Shown here piece after piece: positions 11,695 to 23,056 of a stretch of 64,000 nt of DNA. The stretch is from Gymnopus androsaceus JB14 (lineage: Eukaryota > Basidiomycota > Agaricomycetes > Agaricales > Omphalotaceae). The stretch lies in the NCBI GenBank assembly GCA_009733575.1, contig ML769513.1, positions 1 through 64,000 of the forward strand, read 5' to 3'. How positions within the stretch are numbered: the stretch's first letter is position 1; the number at the start of each line of letters is the position of its first letter. The notes under the pieces are model-generated. The model was not told where the DNA came from. It made no database searches and saw nothing but the letters and a program-made list of their open reading frames with translations. Made by a program: the position numbers and the translations under genes.

Positions 11695-11752
11695 GGTTAT
11701 GGGCCCCGGCCTTAACCATTGACACATCTATTTGTGGACATAACCCTTGTTG

Positions 11753-14700
11753 ATGTCACAATCTAAGCCTACTGCACCAGCAGCTCGCAGAACAGCATCA
11801 GGCCAAGCAGCCACTGCAGCAGCATCCAGCAGTAAACCAGCTCCTCTACCATTACCATTACCAGCCACCAATCCAAAGGCACCTTGCACTTTGAAATCTC
11901 ATATAGCGGACAAAGACAAAACCCATGACAGGTGGTGGAATCCAGCCAACCAACAGTGGTTTGTTTGTGCTAAACAGCCTTGCCCAAACTGGTACGATAC
12001 ACCCCACAAGGACACTAAATATACTGCAGAACTACCAGATTATGCTGATCTACCTGATATTAATCAGGAAGAATATAGTATCAAAGAGGCAGAAAACAAA
12101 CGACAGGAGAAAAGATGCAGCAAATGTCTAGCTGAAAAACAGAAAGCTGCAGCCTCATCCTCATCTAATCCCACTCCAGCACCTACACCTTCACCAGCTC
12201 CAGTTTTGTTACCAAAACAAGAGCCACAGCAAACACCACCTCCACCTCCACCAAATCCATCTCCACAGCCATCTCCACAATGAACTCCACAGCAAACTCC
12301 ACAGCCCTTACCAAGTGATCTTCCACAAAGATCTCCACTCACATCTCCATCAGATTCAGGATCTGAATCATCAGGGGCATTCAAATCAGATTCTGACAAT
12401 GACAGTATGTCTAAAGCATTAAAAGCCTTTGATAAGGTTACAACCTTAAAGTCAGATAGATCAAACTGGGACATGTGGAAAACTTGAGTGGAATTCACAG
12501 CCAGATCTATTGGCTACCAACATTATTTTGAATGGAATCCACAATTGGCAAGTGATCCAGATGCAACGGAGAATGATAGAGAAAAGGACAACAACCTTTA
12601 ACAGGTTATGCTGGTCTAAACCATCATCTCCGCCGCATTGGCACAGCAGACTCTCCCACCTGTACCTGCTGCAATGTACCAGAAACCATAGAGCACTTCC
12701 TACTCACATCAACACTACACATCTCTACAGCGCACCCTTCGATCCACCACTAAACTACACAACCTACAACTCCAACATTTGCTCTCCTCTGGCTCAAAGA
12801 ACATCCGCCATGTTCTCTGATTTGCCATCCACTCTGGATAGTTTGCAGCACTATCCAAGGCAGATTACCCTCCACCATGTCATCTAGGGCAAGGAGATGG
12901 AATGGTGGAAGAAACCCTAGGCTAGTGAGGGGGGAGTTAGTTTTGCAGACTATCTCCCCACCCCCGACTGGGAGGGAGGTGCTCATCATGCATTATATTC
13001 ATGTGCTGACTCATTGACCCATTACAGCTGCTTTTAACTCACTTAACCTCACTCAGTGCTCCACTTCACCCCGTGACACCCTGGACACCCCACACACACC
13101 ACCGCCGACCTTTCTTATTCCTTCCTCTATTTCACTTTATACAGACCCATCCATTTTCCCCTCTTTCTGAACAAGCTTCCCCACTATAGGACCTACTTTA
13201 CTCCAGGACTCCCAACACACTCTCTCCTCCCCCAATAGCCAAACCGAGCTTGCTAACAAAAACAGTCCGGCCAACTCCAGGTCTGGTCTGTATGGGGGAT
13301 GTAATCTGTCTGTGGCACTTTTAGCTCTCAGCCCCAGAGACCCACTCGAACTTGATGATTCTGTATTTTAGTTACCCAGTAGCTACACATGTACATAATA
13401 AAGTAGAGCCCACTGCAGCATGATATAGGCCCCTGAAGGGGCTTGATGTGTGGAATATGATTCATCTATCTATCTATCTAAATGCTATCATTGGCAGGTT
13501 ATTGGATGGAATATTCCGAAGGTATGGGAACTACAACAACACGAAACAGTTGTGGGACAATCTACCTGTTGATTATGATTCTAAAAATGCTCTTACTGAA
13601 TCATTTTTGCAAAGGTGACTTCATACTATGCAATGCACCAACCCATCCAAGGTCAATAAACATTTGGATGACATGATCAGCATCTGAGATGACCTCAATA
13701 CAAGGGAAATTGATATCAACAATGATATATTTGTCAACACCATTACATCCTCTGTCCCCGAAACCTTCAAAGCTACCATAAACACATTGGCTGTTTTCTC
13801 TGTGAAAGCAGACAAGAAGCTCAGTCCTGCCGAGCTTATTTCCACCATTTGTGCTGAATCAATGGAACACCAAATGTGACATGATCACAAGAAGGAATCA
13901 GCAAACTATGCTGGTAACAGGGGAAGAGGAGGTTTCTGAGGTCATGGAAATTCCTTCAGGGGAAATTCCCAAGGCAGAGGCAAAGGCCGAGGAGGGGTGA
14001 CGAGTTGCCAAGACTCCATCTGTTACAATTGCGGAGGCAAAGGACACTTTGGCAATCAATGTCCATCAGAGAAATGCAGCCAGGCCAACGAGGCCAAGGA
14101 GACGAAACCTCCCAAGGAGCAGAAGAAGAAGAAGAAATCGGATGGAAACTGGAGAGACAGACAGAAGAACAGCAAAGTGGCATCCTCATCTATGATTGAG
14201 GAAGTACCAGAGTCATCATGGGCAGCAATTGAAATTCCTGCTAAGCCAGGGAATCTTATTTTCAAATTTTCTGAAATAGCTAATAAATTCGAATTAGCTC
14301 TTTCATTGCCAAGCAATCAAAGTAACACAGAACAAAAAATTGAAACTCCTCCACCTCTTACTCTCATCACCTTATCAGAACTCAATGACCAGTGCAATGA
14401 AGAGGAGGAAGAAGTATACATCGATATTAGTCTCTTTCCTTCCTTCAAATTTGAACATGACACTGAAAAAGGAGTTGGAAAGGTTGACCATGCTTATGCT
14501 GCAGCCTGCAGTTACAGAGCCATTCTTTTTGACTCCAGATGCTCTACTCACATGATGCCACTCACCAATGAACTCAGGAATCAAAGGGAGATTCCAACAT
14601 GAGTCATCCAGGCTGCTAACACAGAAACTTTCATGGCAAACATCTCCAGCACACTCCATCTGGGACTGCCAACATTTGAACAAGAGATAAGAATGTTAAA

Positions 14701-17608
14701 GCTCCTTAACACCCTTCTATGTCCAGACACTCCCAACACACACTTGTATCACTGGGAAAACTCGATGATGATGGTTACTCCATCCATACCACTAACAGCA
14801 GAATGATGATCAAAGATCACCAGGGGAAACTTGTCGGAGTTATCCTGAAAACTAATAGACTATACCAGATCCCATCATGGGAACACGCCTATTCAACCAA
14901 GATTGGCAGATTGGTATCTCTTTACAAGGCACACTGCATCTTAGGGCATCTTAATTATGCTTACATGAAGCATATGTTCCAAGACAACCAGGTTCATGGA
15001 ATTGGATTGGATCCAAAGCAAATGGATGAACCAGAATGCCGCACTTGTATGCTTGGGAAAGCATCCAAGTATCCTATCGCTCAGATGTGATCATCTCCCC
15101 ATGCAGAGAAGTTTGGAGATATATTCCACATGGACATGTGGGGACCTTCCCAAGTCAGAATGGTAAACCATTGCATTTACATGCTGACTCTAGTGGACAA
15201 AGCCACTGATTGGTTGGAGGAACCTCAAATGAAGTCAAAGGATGAGTCATTTGCACAGTATGTGGTTCTCCAAACAGGTTTCCAAACTCAATACAGCACA
15301 ACTGTTAAAATTCTCCACTTGGATCGAGGGGGAGAATTTCTCAGTAATGAATTCATGGCATATCTGGAACATATAGGTACACAATGATGTCTCACAGTTC
15401 ATGACACCCTGGAACACAATGGTATAGTGGAACATGCACATCAAACTTTGCTGAACACAGTTTGAAGTCTTTTGATCTTATCAGGACTCCCAAAATGGCT
15501 TTGGGGTTTTATGATGAAATACGCGTTATATGTTTGGAACAGGATGCCAAAGAAGGCCATAGGAATGGCTACACCTTACAAGAAATGGTTTGGTATTAAA
15601 CTAGACATTACTAATCTTCACATCTTTGGTAGTATTGTTTATGTTAAACGAGAAAAGGAACCTGGCAAATTGGAACCACAGGCCCAGGAAGGATGCTGGA
15701 TTGGACTTGAACCTGAATCAAATGGTCACTACATCTACTGGCCAGCATATCACACTGTCACAATGGAGAGGAACATAGCTTTCTCTGACAGGCAGATCCA
15801 ACCTATTGAAGGGGAGGATGGAAATTTGGGAAATGTAGAAACTTTGGTCACCAAGTTGGAACAGCCTGTCATACCAGTTCCAGAAGAAATTACCAAAACA
15901 AGTTCCACCAGACAAAATAACTGGCAAACAAGTCAGACAATCCACCAAGAAGATCAGGGATGTCATTGAAGGACTTGGAGAAGGAAGTGATGAGTTGTGA
16001 CATCTTACCACATCTCTAGGTCAGGTAACATCAGAAATTGAATCTGATCCTTTATCTGTTGCAGAAGCTATGCAATGACCTGACAGCTCCAAATGGTATG
16101 ATGCCATGAAGGACAAAATCTCCAGACTCCAGGAGCGTGGAACCTATACAATTGTCACTCCACCTCCAGATGCCAATATTCTCACATCTTTGGAATGGGT
16201 CTATTGGACCAAGAAGGATGAACGAGGTCACATTACAGGATACTGAGCTCGTCTTGTTGTATGTGGATTTAATCAGATCACAGATGTTGACTACTTCCCA
16301 GACAGAACCTTTGCATCTGTTGCAAAACTTGCATCAGCCCATGCTATACTCAGCATTGGAGCTGAGAAGAGCATGATTACTCACCAAATGGATGTGAAAT
16401 CTGCTTACCTTTACGGGAAATTGGATGACAACAAGTGCATTTTTATGAAGGCACCTCCAGGCATTGATATAGGGGTAAAACCAGGACAAACTTTACAGCT
16501 TAAACTCGCACTTTACAGACTTAAACAAGCCGGTCGACGATGGTACATGCGATTCAGGGAAATCATGACCCAACTGGGGTTTAAACGGTCTGATTTTGAT
16601 CATGCTGTTTTCTATCGCACTAATCCCTTCACCATCATTTTCATACATGTTGACAACATGACATTGGTTACCAAAACCCTGGCTATCATGGAGAAATTGA
16701 AGAAAGATATTGGGGCAATAATTGAAGTTGTTGATTCTGGAGAAATCCATTGGCTACTTGGGATCAAGATCCGAAGATCTCCCCATAATAGGACAATTCA
16801 CTTATCCCAGTGGTCATACATTGATGCCATACTCTCTCGCTATGGATTCTTGGATATAAAGCCACTCTCTATTCCCTTCAATCCCTACATTCACCTCACC
16901 AAAGACCAGTCACCCAAAATGGTCAAGGAAATTGCTTTTATGCACAACAAACCCTACAGAGAGGCCCTTGGTGCTCTCCAATGCTTATCCATCACTATGA
17001 GACCTGACATCACCTATGCGGTCTCTATCCTTGCTTGCTTTTCACAAAACCCCGGCATCACTCATTGGAATGGTGTATGCCATGTCTACACCTATCTCAA
17101 ATACACCTGAGACTTTTGGCTCAGTACAAGCAACCAGGAGACAGTCCAAGGATACATGGATGCCGATGGTATGTCCTAAGAGGACCAACATGCCATTTCT
17201 GGGTACGTTTTTATGTTGAACAGCGGAGCAGTATCTTGGTTGTTGAAACAACAGGATACCATTTCTTTATCCACCACAGAAGCCAAGTATATCACTTTGA
17301 CCCATGCAGCAAAGGAAGCAATCTGGCTTAGGAACCTTTTATCGGAAATCTTTGGTCCCATTACTCATGCAATCCCTATCATGTCAGACAACCAGTCCGC
17401 CATTGCATTGGCAAAGGATGATCGTTTTCATGCCAGGACCAAACACATTGATATCTGATACCATTTCATCTGCTACGTCATTGAGGAAGGTAAAATTTGT
17501 CTTACTTACTGCCCTACCAAAAACATGACAGCAGACATCTTCACCAAAGCCTTACCTTTGATGAAAGCCAAACACTTTGCAGCATCCATGGGATTAGCAA
17601 AGGTTTGA
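11753..17608 (+). pseudogene. copia A gag-pol remnant
   Basis: Same order of domains as the copia B polyprotein, but broken by many in-frame stops (for example at 12281, 12485, 13618, 13678 and 14600) and by an 880-bp non-LTR insertion (12601-13480). The RT active-site box reads HVDN, not VDD. RNase H ends AAKEAIWLRNLL about 100 residues before the 3' LTR. It cannot make protein. Confidence 0.9.
12601..13480 (+). mobile_element. 5'-truncated non-LTR retrotransposon in copia A gag
   Basis: Copia B runs straight from ACAACCTTTT into GAATGCTATC, whereas copia A has 880 extra bases here. The insert begins inside coding sequence (GYAGLNHHLRRIG, then CTCCNVPETIEHFLL), the usual C-terminal cysteine motif after the RT of Tad/jockey-like elements, and continues through a long 3' untranslated part. 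It ends in the tetranucleotide run (ATCT)n at 13463-13480. Little or no target duplication is visible. Confidence 0.8.
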
Positions 17609-17867
17609 AGGGGAAGTGTTGGAATATCAAAGGTAAATATATCTTATTGAACTATATATGGAACACTTTCTTGTAGTCTCCACTTGTTTGTATTACCATC
17701 CCATGCACTCCACATCTATTGTCTTGCAGACTCCACTCAGTCTCTCACCATATCCACTTACTATCTCACAGTACCCACTTTACCATATGGACAGTAGCCA
17801 CAAGTATTCATGCAGTAGCCACCTGCCTGATATATTGTTTGTACATAGGACTGTATATAAGCCTAGG

Positions 17868-18663
17868 CAGAGCTTGGCACAAGTACCATTCCGTGGGTTA
17901 CCTGTACCTGTACCTGTGGGTATTCACTCTCTCCAAGTCCATACCTGTACCCGTGGGAAACCCAGCGCTTAAAATACCTGTTACCCATGGGTATTTTTGC
18001 ACAGGTACCTGTGAGGTTGCAGGTACCTATGTTTTACCTGTGGGTACCTGCAAGTAAATTCATTAAAACTGCAAATATTATATACATTTTGTACAGAGGA
18101 TATGTGTATAATGTATATAAAGGCCTACATATAGGTGTGGGCACACTTGATCATAATGATAGTGGCTATTTTTATGTCCTACTGGCAGGTTTTTGATTGT
18201 ACAGTAGGATATCTCACAATGCATAGGATTTTGGGAGAAAAAATGGGCTCATTCTACCAAAAATGCACCTCACAATGCATAACATGTGAAAATGCAGAAG
18301 GATTTTCTGTAAAAGGTCTATGCATTGTGAGATATCCCAGTGTATTCAATTCACAGGCACCCAACCGTGAATTTTTAGTGCCCATATGTGTGTATTTTAA
18401 ACAATTTTATCTTGCAAAAATGAATCTTTATAAAAATTATGTCAATTGTCTATATAAAATTGAATTGACATGAAGTCTTGGTAAGTGATGCAAGTACCTG
18501 CAGGTACCCGCAGATACCTGCCATTTCATCAAAATCCATACCTGTATCCGTGGGATACCTGTACCCACGGATAGTGACCATCCGCGGGTACAAAAACCTG
18601 CAGGTATTTTGGCAGATGTACCTGCGGGTACCCGCAGGTTTCACTACCTGCAACCAAGCTCTG
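17868..18663. mobile_element. hAT-like MITE in the copia A 3' LTR
   Basis: 796 bp with short TIRs CAGAGCTTGG and CCAAGCTCTG and a perfect 8-bp duplication AGCCTAGG (17860-17867, 18664-18671). Removing the insert and one copy restores the LTR. Both ends carry arrays of GTACCTG / CAGGTACC. No coding sequence. Confidence 0.92.
18202..18342. mobile_element. TA-flanked MITE inside the hAT MITE
   Basis: 141 bp. The left arm GGATATCTCACAATGCATAG (18207-18226) is mirrored at 18318-18337; the outer ends are CAGTA.. and ..CAGTG. TA occurs on both sides (18200-18201, 18343-18344), as expected for Tc1/mariner-type insertion. A second CTCACAATGCATA lies inside. Confidence 0.8.
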
Positions 18664-18783
18664 AGCCTAGGTACCATACCCTGTAATAACACCGTTGTCC
18701 TCCATCACTCTGTGTGATTGTTACTACTAAGTCCTGTGTGGACTTACTGCTGCTACTTCCTATTTAGGAACTTAACTCTAATA

Positions 18784-18817
18784 AACCTCTATGGCCAATG
18801 CCCAGGTTTTGCTGATG
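18784..18817 (-). mobile_element. outer end of the DNA transposon split by copia A
   Basis: On the minus strand begins CATCAGCAAAACCTGGGC and runs into AACCT, then continues beyond copia A at 10722. See 10391-10722. Confidence 0.7.
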
Positions 18818-19667
18818 AATTTTATTGACTTGCAAGATGTTCCACTCATTTTCTGAGGTCTACATTCATCGGGCTGCCTACTCATGGTGCTAGACAGATA
18901 AAGGAGATGCTAAAGTGTATTTTGTATTCTTTCAGTAGATGCTACATTCACATTGTTTGTAACTGTGGCCTGTGTAAGTGAAAATTTGCTCAATTTAAGG
19001 CCACTTTATGGCATAGCACGTATATTGGGCTTCTGTACAACACTGTAGTACAGAAGCCCAAAATAATCCACAGCAGCCACACATCAGTAAAACCTATACA
19101 GCTCTGTCCACAACACACAGCACTTATAGAGCTCACAGCAAAGTACCCCTCTGTACAGAACTGTGGGATGCTGTGAATTTCACAGGAACATTGTCTCTCA
19201 GGGTTCTATTTAATAGCAAATGTATTGCTTTTTTGAATTATTTTCCTGTTCAATTTTGAGCAGCTTGCTGCTTGCCATTTTTGAGACCATAAAGTCCAAA
19301 TAAAATCATAAAATATTATTGTGTTTGTAGGAAAATCATAGTGAGACTAGAACTATGAGACTTACATCAGCAAAACCTGTATTTTTGCTGTAGCTGCTGT
19401 AGCATCCAGAGAATTGAAGAGGTCTCCAAAGACCTCTGGAGACTTTGGAGAGCATAGAGCTGCACTCACTAATTGATGGCATTTTGAGTCTGATCAGACT
19501 TTCCCTTTTTGGAGCTAGAGTTACTCACAAAATGGTACCCTTGAGCAACGTCAACATGATGGTTATCATCAGCAACTCCTTGTGTCAACAACTGTCTGAA
19601 AATGCTGTAAACTATCAGGAATTTATATAAAATGCATGAGCTTTTAACTTTTGACAAAGACTAACTT
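18818..19667. other. repeat-rich spacer, no gene
   Basis: Contains further single CATCAG ends (near 19082 and 19367) and CTGTACAGAACTG motifs, apparently truncated elements. No open frame with a recognisable product. Confidence 0.5.
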
Positions 19668-19948
19668 CATCAGCAAAAATGGGTTAAGCCTCAGCAGACC
19701 TAGGGAACCTAGATTACCCTGGTCACCCTGGTCACCTTGGGTCTTCCAGGCTACCTCAGGTTAACTCAGGTTTACTCAGGTCGCCTCAAATTCCCAAGGT
19801 TTATCCCTAACTTCTAGGTAACCTAGGTGACCTCAAAAAAACTGAGGCAGTCTAGGCAACCTAGGTATCCTTAAGTTCCCTTAAGTCTCCTGAGGTCATT
19901 GTGAGTCAACCCACAGTCAGCCCTGGGCCCAGACCATTTTTCCTGATG
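19668..19948. mobile_element. CATCAG-family MITE, CCTNAGG type (second copy)
   Basis: 281 bp. Left CATCAGCAAAAATGGGTTAA, right GGGCCCAGACCATTTTTCCTGATG-type end at 19928-19948. TT flanks both sides (19666-19667, 19949-19950). The interior is rich in CCTAGG/CCTNAGG heptamers, but the arms have diverged more than in the copy at 9521. Confidence 0.7.
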
Positions 19949-20190
19949 TTGTATTTTTTTTTCCTTTCACTGTAAGTTTCATTTTCATATAATGTTGCTT
20001 TTTAGAGATGATTGCCAGAAATGTGGAAGGGTTTCAGTGATGGAGGAAGAAAGCAGGAAACTGGGAGGCAGAAATTGGGAAGAGTACTACAGAAACATTG
20101 GGAGGGGAAAAGCAGAAGACTCATCAAAAATCAAGTACTTGCCACTTACTACTATGTAATACTAACTGCTACAGTGCACCTATTTTCACA

Positions 20191-20540
20191 CATCAGCAAA
20201 ACCTGGGTGATGGCCACAGAGGCCACAGAAACCCACAGCAAATCATAGCACTTCATAGTTCTGTACAGAACTGTGGCTGCTATGATTTGCTGTGAGTTGC
20301 TGTAAGCTCCTGTGAGATTATCAAGCATTTGAGCCAACTGTCAACTTCTCAACAACTGTCATTACCTCCTGCCAATGCTATATAAGGATTGATGCATAGT
20401 TGCAACTTGAAGTCCCCCCCCCCCCCCAAGTTCCATTTTTTTCTAAGTTGACTCCATCTCTCAAATCATCAATTTGGAAATCCTTGGTATGTGTTACTCA
20501 AGCCTTCAAATTTTCCCAATGTCTCTAATTAAGCCTCAGT
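20191..20540 (+). mobile_element. second copy of the promoter-bearing transposon end
   Basis: Begins CATCAGCAAAACCTGGGTG and matches, in opposite orientation, the element at 18817-18784 plus 10722-10400: GAGCCAACTGTCAAC, CCAATGCTATATAAG, GTTGCAACTT, then a run of 14 C at about 20413-20426. The right boundary was not found; a CCTGATG end at 20807-20813 may belong to it, but its flank does not match. Confidence 0.6.
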
Positions 20541-20949
20541 AGCACAATTGTTTACAGTATACATTCTTGGTATATTCTCTTTATTTAAACTCTATGTAGT
20601 TAAGTATACTGGTGTCTCTGGTTTCGCTATGTTATTGTTGTATTAGTATTATAAATGTAATGATTTTTTAATAATTATTTCGGTCTCGTGAGAGAGGGAG
20701 CAGTTCAGTGGTCAAATTTATTTAATGGTTTTGAATTGCAAACCTGCCCTGATAGCTGTGCAGTTCTGTACAGAGGGTACCCTTCCTGTATGAACACCCA
20801 GGTTTTCCTGATGTATTGCCATTTCAATTTCTCATCAGATTCTTGTCAGACTTTAACTATCAGCTCAGGCTCACTATAGTTCTTAATAACTGTGTGTGTT
20901 TGTTATAAAACAGAATTTAGGATTAACAGTTCTGCATAGTTCTAGCCTT
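20541..20949. other. AT-rich spacer
   Basis: AT-rich, with a CATCAG-type right end (GGTTTTCCTGATG) near 20801-20813. No gene seen. Confidence 0.45.
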
Positions 20950-21900
20950 AGTCAAAAAAAAATTGGTGTATCACTGCATTAGCTCCATTGGTCAAGAGAA
21001 GCTTGACAATGATTCAGTGTTCTACCATAAGCCCTTAAATAACAATCTCAAAATCTTTAGGGCTTAAGACCATTTAAGGCCTTAATTAAGCCTTAGGTTG
21101 ATCTTTTAATTATTTTTTAAAAACTGTCCATGTCAGGCCAGTACCACAGGCAAATAATAAAATTTTGTGTTATACAAAATACTTCTACATTATAATTTAT
21201 AATTTATTCTTCATCATTGCCAATCTGGTTAGTGCCATTGTCAGCTATAGTACCTTTAACAGTCACCAGTGCAATACCAGTGTCTCCATAAGCTCTGCAC
21301 TTCATCAACTAAGTATCCTTCTGGATTATTAATTTATTATGGAGATATCAAGTAAAAGGTAGAAAAATGAGACTTTATTGAATATTCCTACATATTTCAC
21401 TTTCGGCTTGGGGCACAGCCACTTAAGCCTTTGTTAAGGCCTTAAGGAATCTGAGGAAAATCCTGAAGCCTTAACATAAGGCCTTAACTTAAGGCCTATG
21501 TACTTAAGGCTTAGGCCTTTGGTAGAACACTGCAATGATTTCATTTCCTCGGTATGCTGCTGCCTGGAGATGATTTCCATAATAGCCTCCCTTGCTATTC
21601 ACATCAGTCCAATGGGTCAAAAGAAGGATGGTGCCACTTGTAGAAAATTTCAACAGTATCCTCCCCTAAGTATTAATGTTGGCTCCCTTGGTCAAAAGGA
21701 GCTGTATGATTTCCTTTTTTCCATTAAGTGCTGCTGCCTGAAGAGCATTTCCAAAATTTTCTTCCTGAGCATTCACATCAGCCTCATTAGTCAGACAATA
21801 GTTTCATCTCCATTGGATGCTGCTGCCTGGAGAGCATTTCCATATTCTCCTCCTTGAGTATTAACATTAGCTCCCTTGGTCAAAAGGAGCTGTATCTAAT
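20950..21900 (-). pseudogene. ankyrin-repeat protein remnant
   Basis: Read on the minus strand from 21900, typical basidiomycete ankyrin units follow one another: IQLLLTKGANVNTQGGEYGN, ALQAAASNGDETIV, ADVNAQEENFGNALQAAA and LLLTKGANINT. They are separated by stops and frame changes. The reading continues on the far side of the hAT MITE at 21015-21532 with the same kind of sequence. Coding capacity is lost; the N-terminal effector part was not found. Confidence 0.8.
21015..21532. mobile_element. hAT-like MITE in the ankyrin pseudogene
   Basis: 518 bp flanked by a perfect 8-bp duplication CAATGATT (21007-21014, 21533-21540). The ends are CAGTGTTCTACCA and GGTAGAACACTG. The subterminal parts are arrays of AAGGCCTTAA / TTAAGGCTT palindromes. 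No coding sequence. Confidence 0.92.
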
Positions 21901-22268
21901 TTGGCTTGTCTTTACTCATATGCCATAGCAGCTGTAATTTTGGTGCTGTATACAGCACCCTATTGGAGACTCCATTGCTTACTTGATATGGTACAGTGTT
22001 GTAACCATACAAACCATCTGCCATTCTAACTACTTGTTTATCTTGCTGTAACAACACTTCATTTTGAGTCCTATATCTTCAGGGTCTAGGAATGGTACAT
22101 GGACGCACCCGAGCTCCGCTACTACTACCAGTATGGCAGTACTGATTGAAAGTTTGCTCCATTTTGTTCAATTTCTGTTGGATAATTATGATCATGAAAT
22201 GGTTCAACAAGTTGCACCTCGGACTCGACAAGTGACACATCCAATCAAGATCATCGTAAAAAGCTCCA

Positions 22269-22479
22269 TATTGATTGACCGGCTTGACCGACTTGCCAGG
22301 TTGTCCACAAGTTGCCCACAGGTAGCACAGGTACGTTACTGTACATACTACAAAATGTACATGGTAACCGGGTTGCGAAGAAAAGTGAGATAAATTGCGG
22401 CTTGTCAATTGACCTGCTTTTTGGGGTTGAACAATCCGAAACAAGCTGAAAAAAGCCGAAAAAAGCCGGTCAATCAATA
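22269..22479. repeat. short inverted-repeat element
   Basis: TATTGATTGACCGGCTT at 22269 is mirrored by AAGCCGGTCAATCAATA ending at 22479. The interior has Cys/Thr-like simple motifs and GCCGAAAAAA repeats. No target duplication is evident. Confidence 0.5.
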
Positions 22480-23056
22480 CCCGGCTAGTAACAATGATAT
22501 GATACATCATTTGCACATATTGGAGGGAGGTGATTGGAATGTGAGATGATGTAGGAGTTCACTGGAATGTATGAATGATTCCTCTGGCGATCGGTCTCTG
22601 GATGGGATTATGATTTGTAAGATACAGCCCTGAGTTTATTCACATCAAAAGTTGAAATAATTGATGCATTCACTGGCTGAATCTGAATTAGAGTTGGAAA
22701 GATATATGTTTCGCAAGACAAGGTAGAGTTAGCTGAGGCTGTAACCTTACATCAATCAATCACAGATTTGAGTTTGAAACTCTTGGAAGTTGAAACACCA
22801 AAGAATATCATGGAAGATCACTGATGTATTGCGGGGTGGGCGGAGCATCGCCAAAACTGTGTATGATAATAATAATACTTGTTCTATCTGATTCCAGAAT
22901 AAAATGATAAACTCTGTTTTGTGAGCTGATAATTCATCCTAATCACCGAGGGTTTAGATCTCACTATGATATAAATTGAACCCATTCGAAATATCACTGC
23001 ATGCTGCATTGATCCTATTGTACTCCTCATTGCTCACTCTAAGCGCAATATCTACC
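22480..23056. other. spacer upstream of the 7TM gene
   Basis: No recognisable gene; presumably holds the promoter and leader of the gene starting at 23057. Confidence 0.4.

Larger units (their letters stand above)
10723..18783 (+). mobile_element. Ty1/copia retrotransposon A, decayed
   Basis: Complete copia element in gag-protease-integrase-RT-RNase H order, flanked by the 5-bp duplication AACCT (10718-10722, 18784-18788). It is closely related to copia B (32505-38179) but full of stop codons, mostly TGA where B has CGA, and of CA or TG where B has CG. A primer-binding site complementary to an internal part of initiator tRNA-Met (GGTTATGGGCCCC) follows the 5' LTR. Pieces recognisable: gag from about 11753, zinc knuckle CYNCGGKGHFGNQC at about 14020, integrase HHCC and DDE parts at 14940-15450, RT at 16080-16790, RNase H at 17270-17600. 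Later insertions: a hAT MITE in the 5' LTR, a non-LTR fragment in gag, and a hAT MITE carrying a second MITE in the 3' LTR. Confidence 0.95.
17617..18783 (+). repeat. copia A 3' LTR (with nested insertions)
   Basis: Starts TGTTGGAATATC after the purine-rich GAAGGGGAAG and ends AACTCTAATA, then AACCT, the repeat of the left flank. It is interrupted at 17868-18663. Confidence 0.9.

Noticed and set aside
13463..13480. independent microsatellite
   Set aside because: The ATCT run is at the exact 3' end of the non-LTR insertion and is best seen as its tail.
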